From an uncultured Collinsella sp. (lineage in GTDB: Bacteria; Actinomycetota; Coriobacteriia; Coriobacteriales; Coriobacteriaceae), in assembly GCA_902491895.1 (NCBI GenBank), contig CABUJH010000033.1, forward strand, positions 1 to 22,889: a stretch of 22,889 nucleotides of DNA, given 5' to 3'. Below, piece after piece: positions 1 through 9,252 of the stretch (its first letter is position 1; every line of letters starts with the position of its first letter). The notes under the pieces are model-generated. The model saw nothing but the letters and a program-made list of their open reading frames with translations. It did not search any database and had not been told where the DNA came from. The position numbers and the translations under genes are program-made.

Positions 1-167
1 ACGAGCTCCTGTGCGAATTGAAGGGAGCGCTCCCGCAAACTGCCTATTGACAACTAATAGGAGCGTCGGTTTTGTAAGTGCGCAATTTGCCGTGGTCGGA
101 GATATGCGGTTCATCGTAGTAAACCGGCATAGTTTTGAAATGGCATCAAATTGGCGGCAGCCAGCGG
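1..167. other. No gene identified; AT-richer flank downstream of the response regulator
   Basis: This stretch lies beyond the stop codon of the minus-strand response regulator. It holds a perfect 12-bp palindrome at 23-34 and a CCTATT/AATAGG inverted repeat at 43-48 and 56-61, which encloses a TTGACA hexamer at 47-52. No matching -10 box, U-tract terminator or convincing reading frame is visible. It could be the edge of a repeat or of a neighbouring transcription unit, but I cannot assign it. Confidence 0.4.
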
Positions 168-797
168 CTAGCCTCGCAGATAGGCGATGGCGATTTGGGT
201 GCGGTTGCGTAGCCCCATTTTGGCTAGGATTGAGCTGATGTGGTTGCGCACGGTGCCTTCGCCCATATAGGCGGTGGCAGCGATCTCCTTGTTGTCGAGG
301 CCGCGGGCGATGAGCTCGGCGACTTCGAACTCGCGGTCGGTCAGGCCGGCAAAGGCGGCGGGCCGGCGGGTCGCGCCGGCCTCGACGTCCGCCCCATCAA
401 AGTTGATATCTTCGATCGCCTTGCCCTCGAGCACGCGTTTGCCGTCCATGACCTGCGCCAACGCCGGCGGAATGGCAGCGACATCGGTCTTGATCAGGTA
501 GCCGCGGGCGCCCAGCTTGAGCGCCGACACAATGTACTCGTCATCCGAGAACGTCGTCAGAAACACCACGCGCGCCGCAGGGTCGTGCTCAAGGATCTCG
601 CGCGCGGCCGAAAGGCCGTCGCGTCCCGGCATCTGGATGTCGAGCAGCGCGATATCGGGTGCGTGCTCGGCGTAGAGCGCCACCGCATCGTTGCCGTTGG
701 CACCGGTGCCCACCACTTCGATCTGCGGCTGGGCGCCCAAGATAATCTTGAGCGAATCGACCACCAAGCGGTCGTCGTCGACAACGATGAGCCTCAT
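168..797 (-). CDS. NarL/FixJ-family response regulator (REC + LuxR HTH)
   Basis: This is a two-component response regulator that binds DNA when phosphorylated by its partner kinase. The receiver domain covers residues 1-115. The acidic pocket is D7-D8, the phospho-acceptor is D53 in LLDIQMP, the switch Thr is T81/T82 and the conserved Lys is K103 in YLIK. A LuxR-type HTH occupies about 150-207 (LTDREFEVAELIARG, then GTVRNHISSILAKMG). The length of 209 residues is normal for the family. Its ATG overlaps the kinase stop in an ATGA junction (4 bp), so the two are translationally coupled. The pair is divergent from an ABC-2 exporter, which is the likely target by analogy with other kinase/regulator/ABC loci. 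The target is inferred; the family call is firm. Confidence 0.95.
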   Translation of the reverse strand: MRLIVVDDDRLVVDSLKIILGAQPQIEVVGTGANGNDAVALYAEHAPDIALLDIQMPGRDGLSAAREILEHDPAARVVFLTTFSDDEYIVSALKLGARGYLIKTDVAAIPPALAQVMDGKRVLEGKAIEDINFDGADVEAGATRRPAAFAGLTDREFEVAELIARGLDNKEIAATAYMGEGTVRNHISSILAKMGLRNRTQIAIAYLRG

Positions 798-1939
798 CGG
801 CCCTCATCTCCTTGCTGTTTGGGAACGGTGGCAAACACACGCCAGCCGCCGGCGCCGGCACGCGGGCCGGCGGTGAAGGTGCCGCCAAGCGCCTCGATGC
901 GCTCGCGCATGGAGGCGAGCCCCATGCCCTCCGCGGTGCCGCGGCCGCTTGCTTGGACCCCGCCCGCGCCATCGTCGGTAACGATGATCTGGTAAAACGA
1001 CGGATGCTCCATGCACCGTACGGTGACGGTCTGGGCGCAAGCGTGGCGTATGGTATTGGAGAGCGCTTCGCGCAGGACCGCTGCAAAGCAGTTGGCGACG
1101 TTTGCGGGCGCATGTTCGGCCATAACTTCAAGCTCAATCTGCGGGCCGCCGTCCGAGCGTGTGCCTTCGACAATGCGTTCGAGCTGCACGGAAAGGTCGA
1201 CGGCGTTGTCGTTGAGCGCGTGGACGCTGGCGCGCACAAGCTGGAGCGCCTCGTCAACCGTGCGTTTAACGTCGGCGAAATCGGCGGCGACGCCAGGCTC
1301 GTCGGCGTGGACCACGCGTAGGGCTTCGGCCTGCAGTGAGGCGCGCGTGAGCTGGTGCCCGACGTTATCGTGGATCTCGCGCGCGATGCGGGCGCGTTCG
1401 GCGAGCGTCGCGAGCTCGACTTCGTAGTCCTGGCGATCGGCAAGATCGCGGTTGCGCGCCTCGAGCGCGAGGGCTCGTTCCTGCAGCTCGTCGCGGGTGC
1501 GGCGCATGCGCCGCTGCTCGCGCTCCAACTGGGCGGTGCGTAGCGATAGCAAGGTGGCGGCAACCGAAAGGATGGCGGTTAACAGCAGCGTTCGGGTGGT
1601 GAGCACGCCACCACGAAGGTCCGCGACAAGCGCGCAGACAAACACGGCGCCAATCGCCAGCGCGGGCCAGATTCGTTCACGGCGAACGCGTCGCGCGATG
1701 TCATAGAGAGCGAGAGGCGCAAACGGCACAAACGGCGGCACGAAGACAGCCGCGATGATGCAGGCGTAGCTCGCGGCCTCGCTCACACGGCGGGCGCGGT
1801 TTCCCTGTACGACCTCGGCCAGCGAGGTGGCAATAACGCCAAGGCAAAACGCCGCGACCAGGCGAGCGTCCACAGCAAGACCCATGGCGGCCGCAATACA
1901 GCACGCCAGCACGATCGATTTGTCGAAAAGCCTGTTCAT
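794..1939 (-). CDS. Membrane sensor histidine kinase (HisKA_3/HATPase_c, NarX/DesK-like)
   Basis: This is the sensor kinase for the adjacent regulator. The start is set at the ATG giving MNRLFDKSIV; the frame is open further upstream, but that extension looks non-coding. The 381-residue protein has about five hydrophobic segments in residues 6-135, then a charged helix (about 136-180). The dimerisation/phosphoacceptor helix contains H190 in EIHDNVGHQL. The ATP-binding domain shows an N-box with N295 (EALSNTIRHA), a G1 box DDGAGG (322-327) and a G2 box GMGLASM (338-344). There is no large extracellular sensor domain, so the signal is probably sensed in the membrane, as in DesK or LiaS-like kinases. 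No good Shine-Dalgarno precedes the ATG. A TACAAT lies only about 7 bases upstream, so the mRNA could be almost leaderless. Confidence 0.93.
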   Translation of the reverse strand: MNRLFDKSIVLACCIAAAMGLAVDARLVAAFCLGVIATSLAEVVQGNRARRVSEAASYACIIAAVFVPPFVPFAPLALYDIARRVRRERIWPALAIGAVFVCALVADLRGGVLTTRTLLLTAILSVAATLLSLRTAQLEREQRRMRRTRDELQERALALEARNRDLADRQDYEVELATLAERARIAREIHDNVGHQLTRASLQAEALRVVHADEPGVAADFADVKRTVDEALQLVRASVHALNDNAVDLSVQLERIVEGTRSDGGPQIELEVMAEHAPANVANCFAAVLREALSNTIRHACAQTVTVRCMEHPSFYQIIVTDDGAGGVQASGRGTAEGMGLASMRERIEALGGTFTAGPRAGAGGWRVFATVPKQQGDEGR

Positions 1940-1945
1940 ACGGGT

Positions 1946-1951
1946 ATTGTA
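1946..1951 (-). promoter_or_regulatory. Possible -10 box (TACAAT) directly upstream of the kinase ATG
   Basis: Read on the minus strand, TACAAT ends seven bases before the ATG at 1939. No clear -35 hexamer is seen at normal spacing. If this box is used, transcription would begin at or next to the start codon, giving a leaderless message, which would fit the missing Shine-Dalgarno. Confidence 0.25.
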
Positions 1952-2053
1952 CGCGAAGCCGCGCGTGGTGGAGGGACCGCCTGCGCAACCGTGACATTCC
2001 TCCCACGCGGCAAAGCGGGGACGTCGGCAGGCCGCACGGCCAAGCTCCGCACT

Positions 2054-2069
2054 CGTGACAAAGCTCACT
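2054..2069. promoter_or_regulatory. CRP/FNR-like palindrome (GTGA-N6-TCAC)
   Basis: The sequence CGTGACAAAGCTCACT contains GTGA and TCAC half-sites separated by six bases, the spacing of CRP/FNR-family operators. It lies about 70 bp before the ABC ATPase start, in the divergent region shared with the kinase operon. A second CGTGACA occurs at 1990-1996. An 8-base match can arise by chance, so this is a weak call. Confidence 0.25.
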
Positions 2070-2136
2070 GGTGCGCGCCGCTCGCTCCTGCGATGATGCA
2101 ATCGTACCGGGCCGCAATCAACAGAAGGGCCGCCTC

Positions 2137-3075
2137 ATGACAGACATCGTCCACGTCGAAAACCTCGTCAAGCGCTACGACGACCTTATCGCGCTCGACC
2201 ACTTTAGCCTGAGCATCGCCCCCGGCGAGATCTTTGGCCTGCTGGGCCCCAACGGCTCGGGCAAGACCACGTCCATCAACTGCATTCTGCAGCTGCTCGC
2301 CTACGACAAAGGCACCATCGAGCTGTTCGGCGAGCCCATGACGCCCGCCCGCTACGACCTCAAGCGCCGCATCGGTGTGGTGCCGCAGCAGGTGGCGGTG
2401 TTTGACGAGCTTACGGTGCGCGAGAACATCGACTATTTCTGCAGCCTTTACGTCAACGACCGCAAGCGCCGCCGCGCGCTGGTGGACGAGGCGATCGACT
2501 TTGTGGGCTTGGGCGACTTTACCAAGTTTCGCCCCGGCAAGCTCTCGGGCGGCCTGGCGCGTCGCCTCAACATCGCCTGCGGTATCGCGCACAAGCCCGA
2601 GCTCATCTTCTTTGACGAGCCCACGGTGGCGGTCGACCCGCAGAGCCGCAACGCCATCCTGGAGGGCATCTGCCGCTTGCGCGACGAGGGCGCCACGGTG
2701 GTGTATACCAGCCATTACATGGAGGAAGTCGAGCAGATTTGCAGCCGCATCATGATCATGGACGGCGGACGTGTGCTGGCGCAGGGCACCAATGACGAGC
2801 TCAAACGCATGATTCAAATGGGCGAGCGCGTGACTGTCGAGGTCGGCGCCGTCGAGACCGCCACGGTCGAGCGGCTGCGCGCCCTCGAGCACGTGCTTTC
2901 GGTTGAGCTGTCCGGCGGCGAGCTCGTCTGCACCTGCGAAGCGAGCCCGCACAATTTGGTCGACATCCTCGACACGCTGCGCGCCGCCGATGTGGCGCTC
3001 GGCCGCGTGTGGAGCGAGCCGCCGACCCTCAACGACGTGTTCCTCGAGATCACCGGCCGCGAGCTGCGCGACTAG
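2137..3075 (+). CDS. ABC-2 type exporter, ATP-binding subunit (DrrA/CcmA-like)
   Basis: This is the ATPase that drives the two permeases encoded next. The 312-residue protein has Walker A GPNGSGKTT (37-45), a Q-loop at Q84-Q85 (VVPQQ), the signature LSGGL (136-140) in place of LSGGQ, Walker B LIFFDE (156-161) with catalytic E161, and the H-loop H193 (TSHYMEE). After about residue 225 comes the C-terminal extension usual in DrrA-type drug or lipid exporters. The start is the ATG 8 bases after AGAAGG; the frame also runs upstream through the promoter region, which I exclude. It is followed 9 bp later by the first permease. Substrate unknown: drug, antimicrobial peptide or lipid export are the usual roles. 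Regulation by the divergent two-component system is likely from position. Confidence 0.94.
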   Translation: MTDIVHVENLVKRYDDLIALDHFSLSIAPGEIFGLLGPNGSGKTTSINCILQLLAYDKGTIELFGEPMTPARYDLKRRIGVVPQQVAVFDELTVRENIDYFCSLYVNDRKRRRALVDEAIDFVGLGDFTKFRPGKLSGGLARRLNIACGIAHKPELIFFDEPTVAVDPQSRNAILEGICRLRDEGATVVYTSHYMEEVEQICSRIMIMDGGRVLAQGTNDELKRMIQMGERVTVEVGAVETATVERLRALEHVLSVELSGGELVCTCEASPHNLVDILDTLRAADVALGRVWSEPPTLNDVFLEITGRELRD

Positions 3076-3084
3076 GGGGCAGTC

Positions 3085-4272
3085 ATGTTCAACACCATCA
3101 TCACTACGGTCAAGACGCTGCTGCGCCGGCCGAGCACGTGGGTCTGGGGCGCTCTCTTTCCCATCGCACTTTCCACGATGTTCATGTTTATGTTTGCGAA
3201 TCTGAGCTCTGACGGCACGGTCGACCCGGTACCGGTTGCCGTCATAGCGGACGAGGCCTGGGACGCCTCGACCTTTAAGGACGTGGCGACGTCGCTTGCC
3301 AAGGAGAGCGACAATCAGCTGCTCGAGATCCACGAGTGCGACGACGCAGCCGATGCGAACCGTGTGCTTAAGGCCGGCGAGGTCGCGGGCATCTATACGG
3401 TCGACGACGCGGGCGCACCCAAGCTCACGTTGCTGTCGAGCTACGACAGCTCGCGTGCCTCAACGGTGCTCACCGACCGCAGCATTCTGGAGACGGTGGC
3501 AAGCTCGTATACACAAAATGCCGAGCTCATGTCTCAGATTGCCCAGGACAACCCGGCGGCGCTCGCCGACCCGGAGGCGGTTGCGCGCGCCCTGTCGCTC
3601 GAGGGCGGCACCCGCCGCGTAAGCCTGACACGCACCACGCCCGATGGCACGGTCATCTACTATTACGCGCTCTTTGGCCTGGTCGCGATGATGTCTGCGG
3701 AGTTTGCCGCCTTGAGCGTCGTCGATCTGCAGCCCAATCTGTCGGGCCTTGGCGCGCGCCGCTGCGCGGGCGGTCTTTCCAAAACGGCGTCGCTGGCCGG
3801 TATCTTTGTGGGCTCGTGGCTGGTCTCCTTTGCCTCGATGGCGATCGCGATCGGCTACGTGCGCCTGGTTGTGGGCGTCGACTTTGGCGGGCGCGAGGGG
3901 CTGTGTCTGGTGGGCGGTGCCGCTTCCGCGCTTGCCGCCACGGGCTTGGGACTCTTTGTGGGCACGCTTCCCGTTAAGGGCGGCAAGGCATCCAAGTCGG
4001 GCATCCTCACAGGCTTTGCCACCACGTGCGCTTTGTTCGCTGGGCTCTACGGCGAACCGGCGATGGCGCTTGCCGATGACGTCGCCCGCGCCTGTCCGGC
4101 CGAGTGCTGGCTCAACCCCGTCAAGCTCATCTGCGACATGTTCAACCGCCTGTATTTCTTTGAGGACCTGGATCCTTTTGCCGTTCGCGCCGGCGCACTG
4201 GTCCTCATGGCACTGCTGTTCGTTGCCGCCGCCACGCTGATCTTTGGAAGGAGCCGCTATGAGCACCTTTAA
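3085..4272 (+). CDS. ABC-2 type permease (first of two)
   Basis: This is an integral membrane subunit of the exporter, 395 residues. The topology fits the ABC-2 pattern: one transmembrane segment near residues 17-41, an extracytoplasmic domain to about 190, then five more segments (starting near VIYYYALFGLVAMM and ending with LVLMALLFVAAATLIFG). The start ATG is preceded by AGGGGG. Its last 14 bases overlap the next permease, and the two proteins share the same layout, so they probably form a heterodimer with the ATPase encoded upstream. Substrate cannot be read from the sequence. Confidence 0.9.
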   Translation: MFNTIITTVKTLLRRPSTWVWGALFPIALSTMFMFMFANLSSDGTVDPVPVAVIADEAWDASTFKDVATSLAKESDNQLLEIHECDDAADANRVLKAGEVAGIYTVDDAGAPKLTLLSSYDSSRASTVLTDRSILETVASSYTQNAELMSQIAQDNPAALADPEAVARALSLEGGTRRVSLTRTTPDGTVIYYYALFGLVAMMSAEFAALSVVDLQPNLSGLGARRCAGGLSKTASLAGIFVGSWLVSFASMAIAIGYVRLVVGVDFGGREGLCLVGGAASALAATGLGLFVGTLPVKGGKASKSGILTGFATTCALFAGLYGEPAMALADDVARACPAECWLNPVKLICDMFNRLYFFEDLDPFAVRAGALVLMALLFVAAATLIFGRSRYEHL

Positions 4273-5464
4273 GACCGCGCTTCGCATGGCGCTCGCTCAC
4301 CCGTTCTACCTGCTCATCTACACGGTGTTCATTTCGCTGATGGGCGTATTCATCGCGGCATCGGTGAGCTGGAACTCGTCGCAGCTCACCGAGTACAAGC
4401 CCTACGACGCCAACGTGATCGTGGTCGACCGCGATGGCAGTGATCTTTCACGTGCGCTCACCAAGCACCTAGGTTCGCGGTTTGACCTGGTCACGGGCGT
4501 CGGCGATGACACGTACGACCTTGCGGACGCGCTCTCCAAGAGCAACAGCGCCAAGGGCAGCGCCGACTGCGTGTTCTTTATCCCGGAGGGGTTCGAGGAC
4601 GACCTGGTCGCGGCTGCCCGCGCGGGGGAGTCCCTGCCCAAGCTCGATGTGACCTACGGTGCCGGCACCATGGCGGCGGCGCTTTCGTCTGCCGAGGCCT
4701 CGCGCTGGATCTCGCTCGCGGGCGCTGCGGCGGCGCTTGAGCCCACTGCCTCCAACGGCGACGTTGCCAAGGCCGCCGAACATGCCGCTGCAAAGCGCGC
4801 GGAGGTCCAGATCGAGCGGGTCAAGGTCGACTCGGCTGCTGCCGCCACGCTCGAGTCGTACTTCAACTTTGGCGCGTACGCGATTATCTCGTCGGTCATC
4901 GTATCGGTGGGGTTGGTGTTCTCGGGCATGAACGAGCCCGAGCGCGTGCGTCGTATGGATGCCGGCCCAATCTCCGAGCGCCAACGTTCGCTTGCCGTGT
5001 TTGCCGCCGCCGCCGTGCTCACCGTCTGCATCTGGTTTGTGTCGAGCATGATGGGCGTCGTGGGCTTTGCCGGCGCGGTCGCCGAGGTCGGCGTGGGCCG
5101 TGTGTGCCTGGCACTGGCGGCGACGTTTGCCCTGGCGTGCACGCCGCTGGCCGTTGGCTTTGCCCTTTCGAGCCTGGGTGCGCGCGAGGAGCTGCTCAAT
5201 GGCGTGGGCAACCTGCTCGGCATGCTCATGACGTTTTTGGGCGGCGCTTGGATGCCGCTGTCGCTGATGGGCCCGGCCGTGCAGACCGTGGCGCACTTTG
5301 TGCCGACATATTGGGTGAACGATGCGATCGGCAAGGCGCTCGCGTCGGACCTGACGTCTGCCATGTTGGGCGACATCGCCTGCGACCTGGGCGTCACCGT
5401 GCTCTTTGCCGTGGCCATCGCCGCCGCAGGCCTGGCCCTCTCACGCACCAAATCCCGCGCCTAG
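4259..5464 (+). CDS. ABC-2 type permease (second of two)
   Basis: This is the partner permease, 401 residues. It begins at the ATG 6 bases after GGAAGGA, inside the end of the preceding gene. It has an N-terminal membrane segment (about 13-36), a long extracytoplasmic domain to about residue 200 and five further segments. The cytosolic loop GMNEPERVRRMDAGPIS sits where ABC-2 permeases contact the ATPase. The last segments contain PTYWVNDAIGKAL, a stretch common near the end of ABC-2 membrane domains. The TAG stop is also the first bases of a large palindromic repeat, and no separate terminator is visible before it. Confidence 0.9.
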   Translation: MSTFKTALRMALAHPFYLLIYTVFISLMGVFIAASVSWNSSQLTEYKPYDANVIVVDRDGSDLSRALTKHLGSRFDLVTGVGDDTYDLADALSKSNSAKGSADCVFFIPEGFEDDLVAAARAGESLPKLDVTYGAGTMAAALSSAEASRWISLAGAAAALEPTASNGDVAKAAEHAAAKRAEVQIERVKVDSAAAATLESYFNFGAYAIISSVIVSVGLVFSGMNEPERVRRMDAGPISERQRSLAVFAAAAVLTVCIWFVSSMMGVVGFAGAVAEVGVGRVCLALAATFALACTPLAVGFALSSLGAREELLNGVGNLLGMLMTFLGGAWMPLSLMGPAVQTVAHFVPTYWVNDAIGKALASDLTSAMLGDIACDLGVTVLFAVAIAAAGLALSRTKSRA

Positions 5465-5657
5465 TCACCTAGTCATCGTACTCATTGGGGACAGACTTAA
5501 ACGACTAGTCATTGGGGACAGTCTTTGCAGAACCGCCGGCTTGCCGGTCGGGTTGCCAAGGACTGTCCCCAACTGCCGGCAGAAAAGGAGCGTCCCCAGC
5601 TGCCGGGTGGCGAAAGAGTGTCCCCAGCGGCTAGTCGTTTAAGTCTGTCCCCAATGA
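5462..5657. repeat. Nested palindromic repeat with 27-28 bp period (REP/BIME-like)
   Basis: The outer arms are a perfect 27-bp inverted repeat at 5482-5508 and 5631-5657. Inside, TTGGGGACAGTC at 5512-5523 pairs with GACTGTCCCCAA at 5561-5572. The core heptamer GTCCCCA, or its complement, occurs six times: TGGGGAC at 5486 and 5513, then GTCCCCA at 5565, 5592, 5620 and 5647. Copies of the same orientation are 27 or 28 bp apart. The whole could fold into a long cruciform or mRNA 3' stem. Related sequence occurs at 9141 and 17558. The layout resembles REP/BIME elements mobilised by REP-associated transposases, but none is encoded here. Confidence 0.8.
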
Positions 5658-5742
5658 CTAGTCTGAAATAAAATCCAGGTCTCGCCCCAAAATAGTTCGC
5701 CAAGGTTTACTATTACGTTCATAAAGTAGTACGAGGCTAACA

Positions 5743-6468
<726 letters not shown>

Positions 6469-6476
6469 GCGGCGCC

Positions 6477-9143
6477 ATGACACCTCTCGCAAAACGTCTC
6501 CCACGCGAGCTGCGCCGCAATACCGGCAAGTACCTGGGCATCTTTTTGCTTATGTGCGGAAGTATCGCTCTCACCTCGGGCTTTTTGCTCGCGGCGCATT
6601 CCATCGGCTGCCTCATCGATGACATGCGCGATGCGTACACGATTGAGGACGGCCGCGTGACCACCTCCTTCGAGGCGACCGAGGAGCAACTCAAGGCAGC
6701 CGAGGACGCGGCCGACGACGTCGGCGGCGTCACGCTCTACAAGAATTTCTCCATCGACGCCATCATCAAAAAGACCGCCGGCGACGACGGCACCAAGCGC
6801 ACGCTGCGCACCTATGCGCACCGCACCAAGGTCGATATCGCGTCCTACTGTGAGGGCAAGGAGCCCAAGACGGACGATGAGGTAGCCATCGACCGTGTCT
6901 TCGCCACCAACAACGACCTCGCCGTGGGCGATAAGGTTGAGCTTGAGGGCCGCACCTACATCATCTGCGGCATCATGACCCAGCCCGACAGTCAGGCGCT
7001 GTTTCTCAACAATTCGGACTTTACGGTGAACACCATCACCTATGGCGTGGCCGAGATCAGCGACGCCGGCTTTGCCGCGCTCGAGGACGCTGGCGGCGCG
7101 CCCGCCTACACCTATTCCTTTACCTTTACCGATCGCGATCTCTCCACTGCAGATCGCATCGATGCGGAGCAGGATATGGTCGAGGCGCTGACCGACGCCG
7201 ATGCGCGCGTGGACGATCTGATCGATGCCGATTCCAACCAGGGCATTGGCTATGCGCGCGACGACGTAGACGGCGACTCCATGATGTGGATGACGCTGCT
7301 CGACATCATCATCGTGATCATGGCGTTCGTCTTTGTGGTCCTTACCGACGCCACCATCGAGGAGGAGAGCGCCATCATCGGCACGCTGCTCGCCAGCGGC
7401 TATCGTCGACGCGAGATCGTCCTGCACTACCTTGCGCTTCCCGCTACCGTGGGCGTGATCGCGGCGCTTTTGGGCACCGCGCTCGGCGTTGTGTTCTTTA
7501 CCGAGCCCATGCGCAGCCTCTATTACGGTTCGTACAGCCTGCCTCCCTTCCAGGTGTACTGGAGCTGGGGGATCTTTGTGAAGTGCGCCGTGGTTCCCGC
7601 CGCTGCGCTCATCCTCATCACGCTGGCGGGTCTGCTTCGCAAGATGGGCAAGACGCCGTTGCAGTTTCTTCGTCACGAGGCGAGCGGCAAGTCTGGCACC
7701 AAGCGTGGCCTGCAGCTGCCGGAGCGCATGGGCTTTGTCTTACGCTTCCGCCTGCGTATCTTCCTGCGCAATCTGGGCAACTTCGCCACGCTCTTCGTGG
7801 GCATCGCGTTTGCCTCGCTGCTGCTGCTCTTTGGCCTGGCGATTCTGCCCACGATGACGCACTACGCCGACAACCTCGAGACAAGCCTGGTCGCCGAGCA
7901 CCAGTACGCGCTCAAGGCTCCGCTGGAGCTCGAGGGCACTGCCGAGGAGCGTGAGCAGTGGTCGGCACTCGAGCGCTTGCAGTCGGTTGACGGCGCGCTG
8001 CTTTCCGCCACTCAGGATGCCGATGACGAGCTTGACGACGCGGCCGATGCGGCGCGGGCGGCAGCCGATGCCGCGACCGCATCTCCGTCTGCCGAGAGCC
8101 TGGCCGCGGCGCAGGACGCGCTCGCCAAGGTCCAGGACAAGAAGAATGCGCTCTACGCGCGCCTTGACGATCTTGCCGATGCCCTCGGCTGCGATCGCGA
8201 TGAGGCCATCGACCTGATCGATAAGGCCTCTAAGATTGACACCGACAACGACGATATCCACCCGGTCAATACGATCGACAATGGTGCAGGCGCAATTGCG
8301 CAAGCCGAGAAATACGCCGTCTACCAGCTGCAATACGACCGCGGCGATGGAAATGGCGAGGAGACGATTTCCGTCTACGGCATTTCATCCGATTCACGCT
8401 ATTGGAAAGACCTCAACGTCGGCGACGGCCGTGTCGTCTTTGGCGGCGGCCTACTCGACAAGTTCGGCTGGAGCGAGGGCCAGAAGGTCACGCTCAGCGA
8501 CAAGTACGAGGGCGAGCATTATTCCTTTGAGTACGCGGGCAAGGACTGTGCCTGGGGCTCCAAGTCGGATATGAATGTCTATATGAGCATCGACGACTTT
8601 AACGAGCTGTTCGACAACGACGCCACCTACTTTAACGGCTATGCGAGCAACAAGAAGCTCGACCTCGATGCTCGTTACTTTGCCGGCGACACCACGCCCG
8701 ACGACATGCGCGCCGTGGGCGACCAGTTCATCGGCATGATGAGCAAAATGATCGGCATGATGGTCGGGCTTGCGGTGTTCATCTTCCTGCTGTTTATGTA
8801 CCTGCTGACCAAGGCTGTGATCGACCACAGCGCCCGTTCGATCAGCTACATGAAAGTCTTTGGCTATCGCGATAGCGAGATTTCGCATCTGTACATCCGC
8901 TCGATCACGTTGTGCGTTGCGGCGTCACTCGTGCTGAGCCTGCCGGTCATTATTGGCTCGCTCACGGCCATCTTCCGCTCGATGTTGCTCGCCTACAACG
9001 GCAATATCGAGATCTATGTGCCCTGGTGGTCTATGGTGGCGTGCGCAGGAATCGGCTTTGCAACCTACCTGGTCGTGGCGCTGCTGCACATGCGTTCCAT
9101 CAAACGTGTGGGCCTGGCCGAGGCACTCAAAGTCCAAGAGTAG
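6477..9143 (+). CDS. FtsX-family ABC transporter permease (duplicated, 8-TM type)
   Basis: This 888-residue permease has two FtsX units. Segment 1 is at about 18-41, followed by a large extracytoplasmic domain to about 265. Three segments follow at about 268-292, 320-343 and 363-386. The second unit has a segment at 435-457, another extracytoplasmic domain, and three segments near 756-778, 808-832 and 849-872. The second outer domain begins with an Asp/Ala-rich helix (about 511-570) that may form a coiled coil. Such permeases move lipoproteins, peptides or signals with MacB-type ATPases. The start ATG lies 8 bases after the ATPase stop, with a weak GGCGG ribosome site, so translation is probably coupled. 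The TAG stop runs straight into a repeat. Function beyond export is not readable. Confidence 0.9.
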   Translation: MTPLAKRLPRELRRNTGKYLGIFLLMCGSIALTSGFLLAAHSIGCLIDDMRDAYTIEDGRVTTSFEATEEQLKAAEDAADDVGGVTLYKNFSIDAIIKKTAGDDGTKRTLRTYAHRTKVDIASYCEGKEPKTDDEVAIDRVFATNNDLAVGDKVELEGRTYIICGIMTQPDSQALFLNNSDFTVNTITYGVAEISDAGFAALEDAGGAPAYTYSFTFTDRDLSTADRIDAEQDMVEALTDADARVDDLIDADSNQGIGYARDDVDGDSMMWMTLLDIIIVIMAFVFVVLTDATIEEESAIIGTLLASGYRRREIVLHYLALPATVGVIAALLGTALGVVFFTEPMRSLYYGSYSLPPFQVYWSWGIFVKCAVVPAAALILITLAGLLRKMGKTPLQFLRHEASGKSGTKRGLQLPERMGFVLRFRLRIFLRNLGNFATLFVGIAFASLLLLFGLAILPTMTHYADNLETSLVAEHQYALKAPLELEGTAEEREQWSALERLQSVDGALLSATQDADDELDDAADAARAAADAATASPSAESLAAAQDALAKVQDKKNALYARLDDLADALGCDRDEAIDLIDKASKIDTDNDDIHPVNTIDNGAGAIAQAEKYAVYQLQYDRGDGNGEETISVYGISSDSRYWKDLNVGDGRVVFGGGLLDKFGWSEGQKVTLSDKYEGEHYSFEYAGKDCAWGSKSDMNVYMSIDDFNELFDNDATYFNGYASNKKLDLDARYFAGDTTPDDMRAVGDQFIGMMSKMIGMMVGLAVFIFLLFMYLLTKAVIDHSARSISYMKVFGYRDSEISHLYIRSITLCVAASLVLSLPVIIGSLTAIFRSMLLAYNGNIEIYVPWWSMVACAGIGFATYLVVALLHMRSIKRVGLAEALKVQE

Positions 9144-9170
9144 TCATTTAAGAACGTTCCCAACGACTAG
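9141..9170 (+). repeat. Short copy of the TAGTC...GTCCC dispersed repeat
   Basis: TAGTC at 9141-9145 and GACTA at 9165-9169 are inverted ends around TTTAAGAACGTTCCCAAC. The same words occur at 17571-17593 (GTCGTTTAAGAACGTCCCC) and in the large repeat at 5634-5653. The first three bases are the stop codon of the FtsX-type permease. Confidence 0.6.
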
Positions 9171-9179
9171 GTGCCGTAC

Positions 9180-9210
9180 TTGACTTTAACTCTGCTTTAA
9201 CTGGTACCAT
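9180..9210 (+). promoter_or_regulatory. Candidate promoter for the DUF362 gene
   Basis: TTGACT at 9180-9185 is followed after 19 bases by TACCAT at 9205-9210, preceded by TG one base earlier (TGGTACCAT), an extended -10. The spacing is slightly long. It sits 43 bp before the start codon in an otherwise short intergenic region. Confidence 0.4.
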
Positions 9211-9252
9211 CCTCTATGTCTGTAACGCCATATAGACCGAGGGGATAGATCT

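Noticed and set aside
23..34. Perfect palindrome GGGAGCGCTCCC as a terminator for the response regulator
   Set aside because: It has no loop, no T-run on the minus strand, and lies over 130 bp beyond the stop codon.
2065..3333. A 422-codon minus-strand frame opposite the ABC ATPase
   Set aside because: The plus strand encodes a complete set of ABC motifs. The antisense product is low-complexity with no motif.
5486..5653. CRISPR-like spacing of 27-28 bp repeats
   Set aside because: Conserved units are only 7-13 bases, orientations are mixed, the spacers themselves share sequence, and no cas gene is present.
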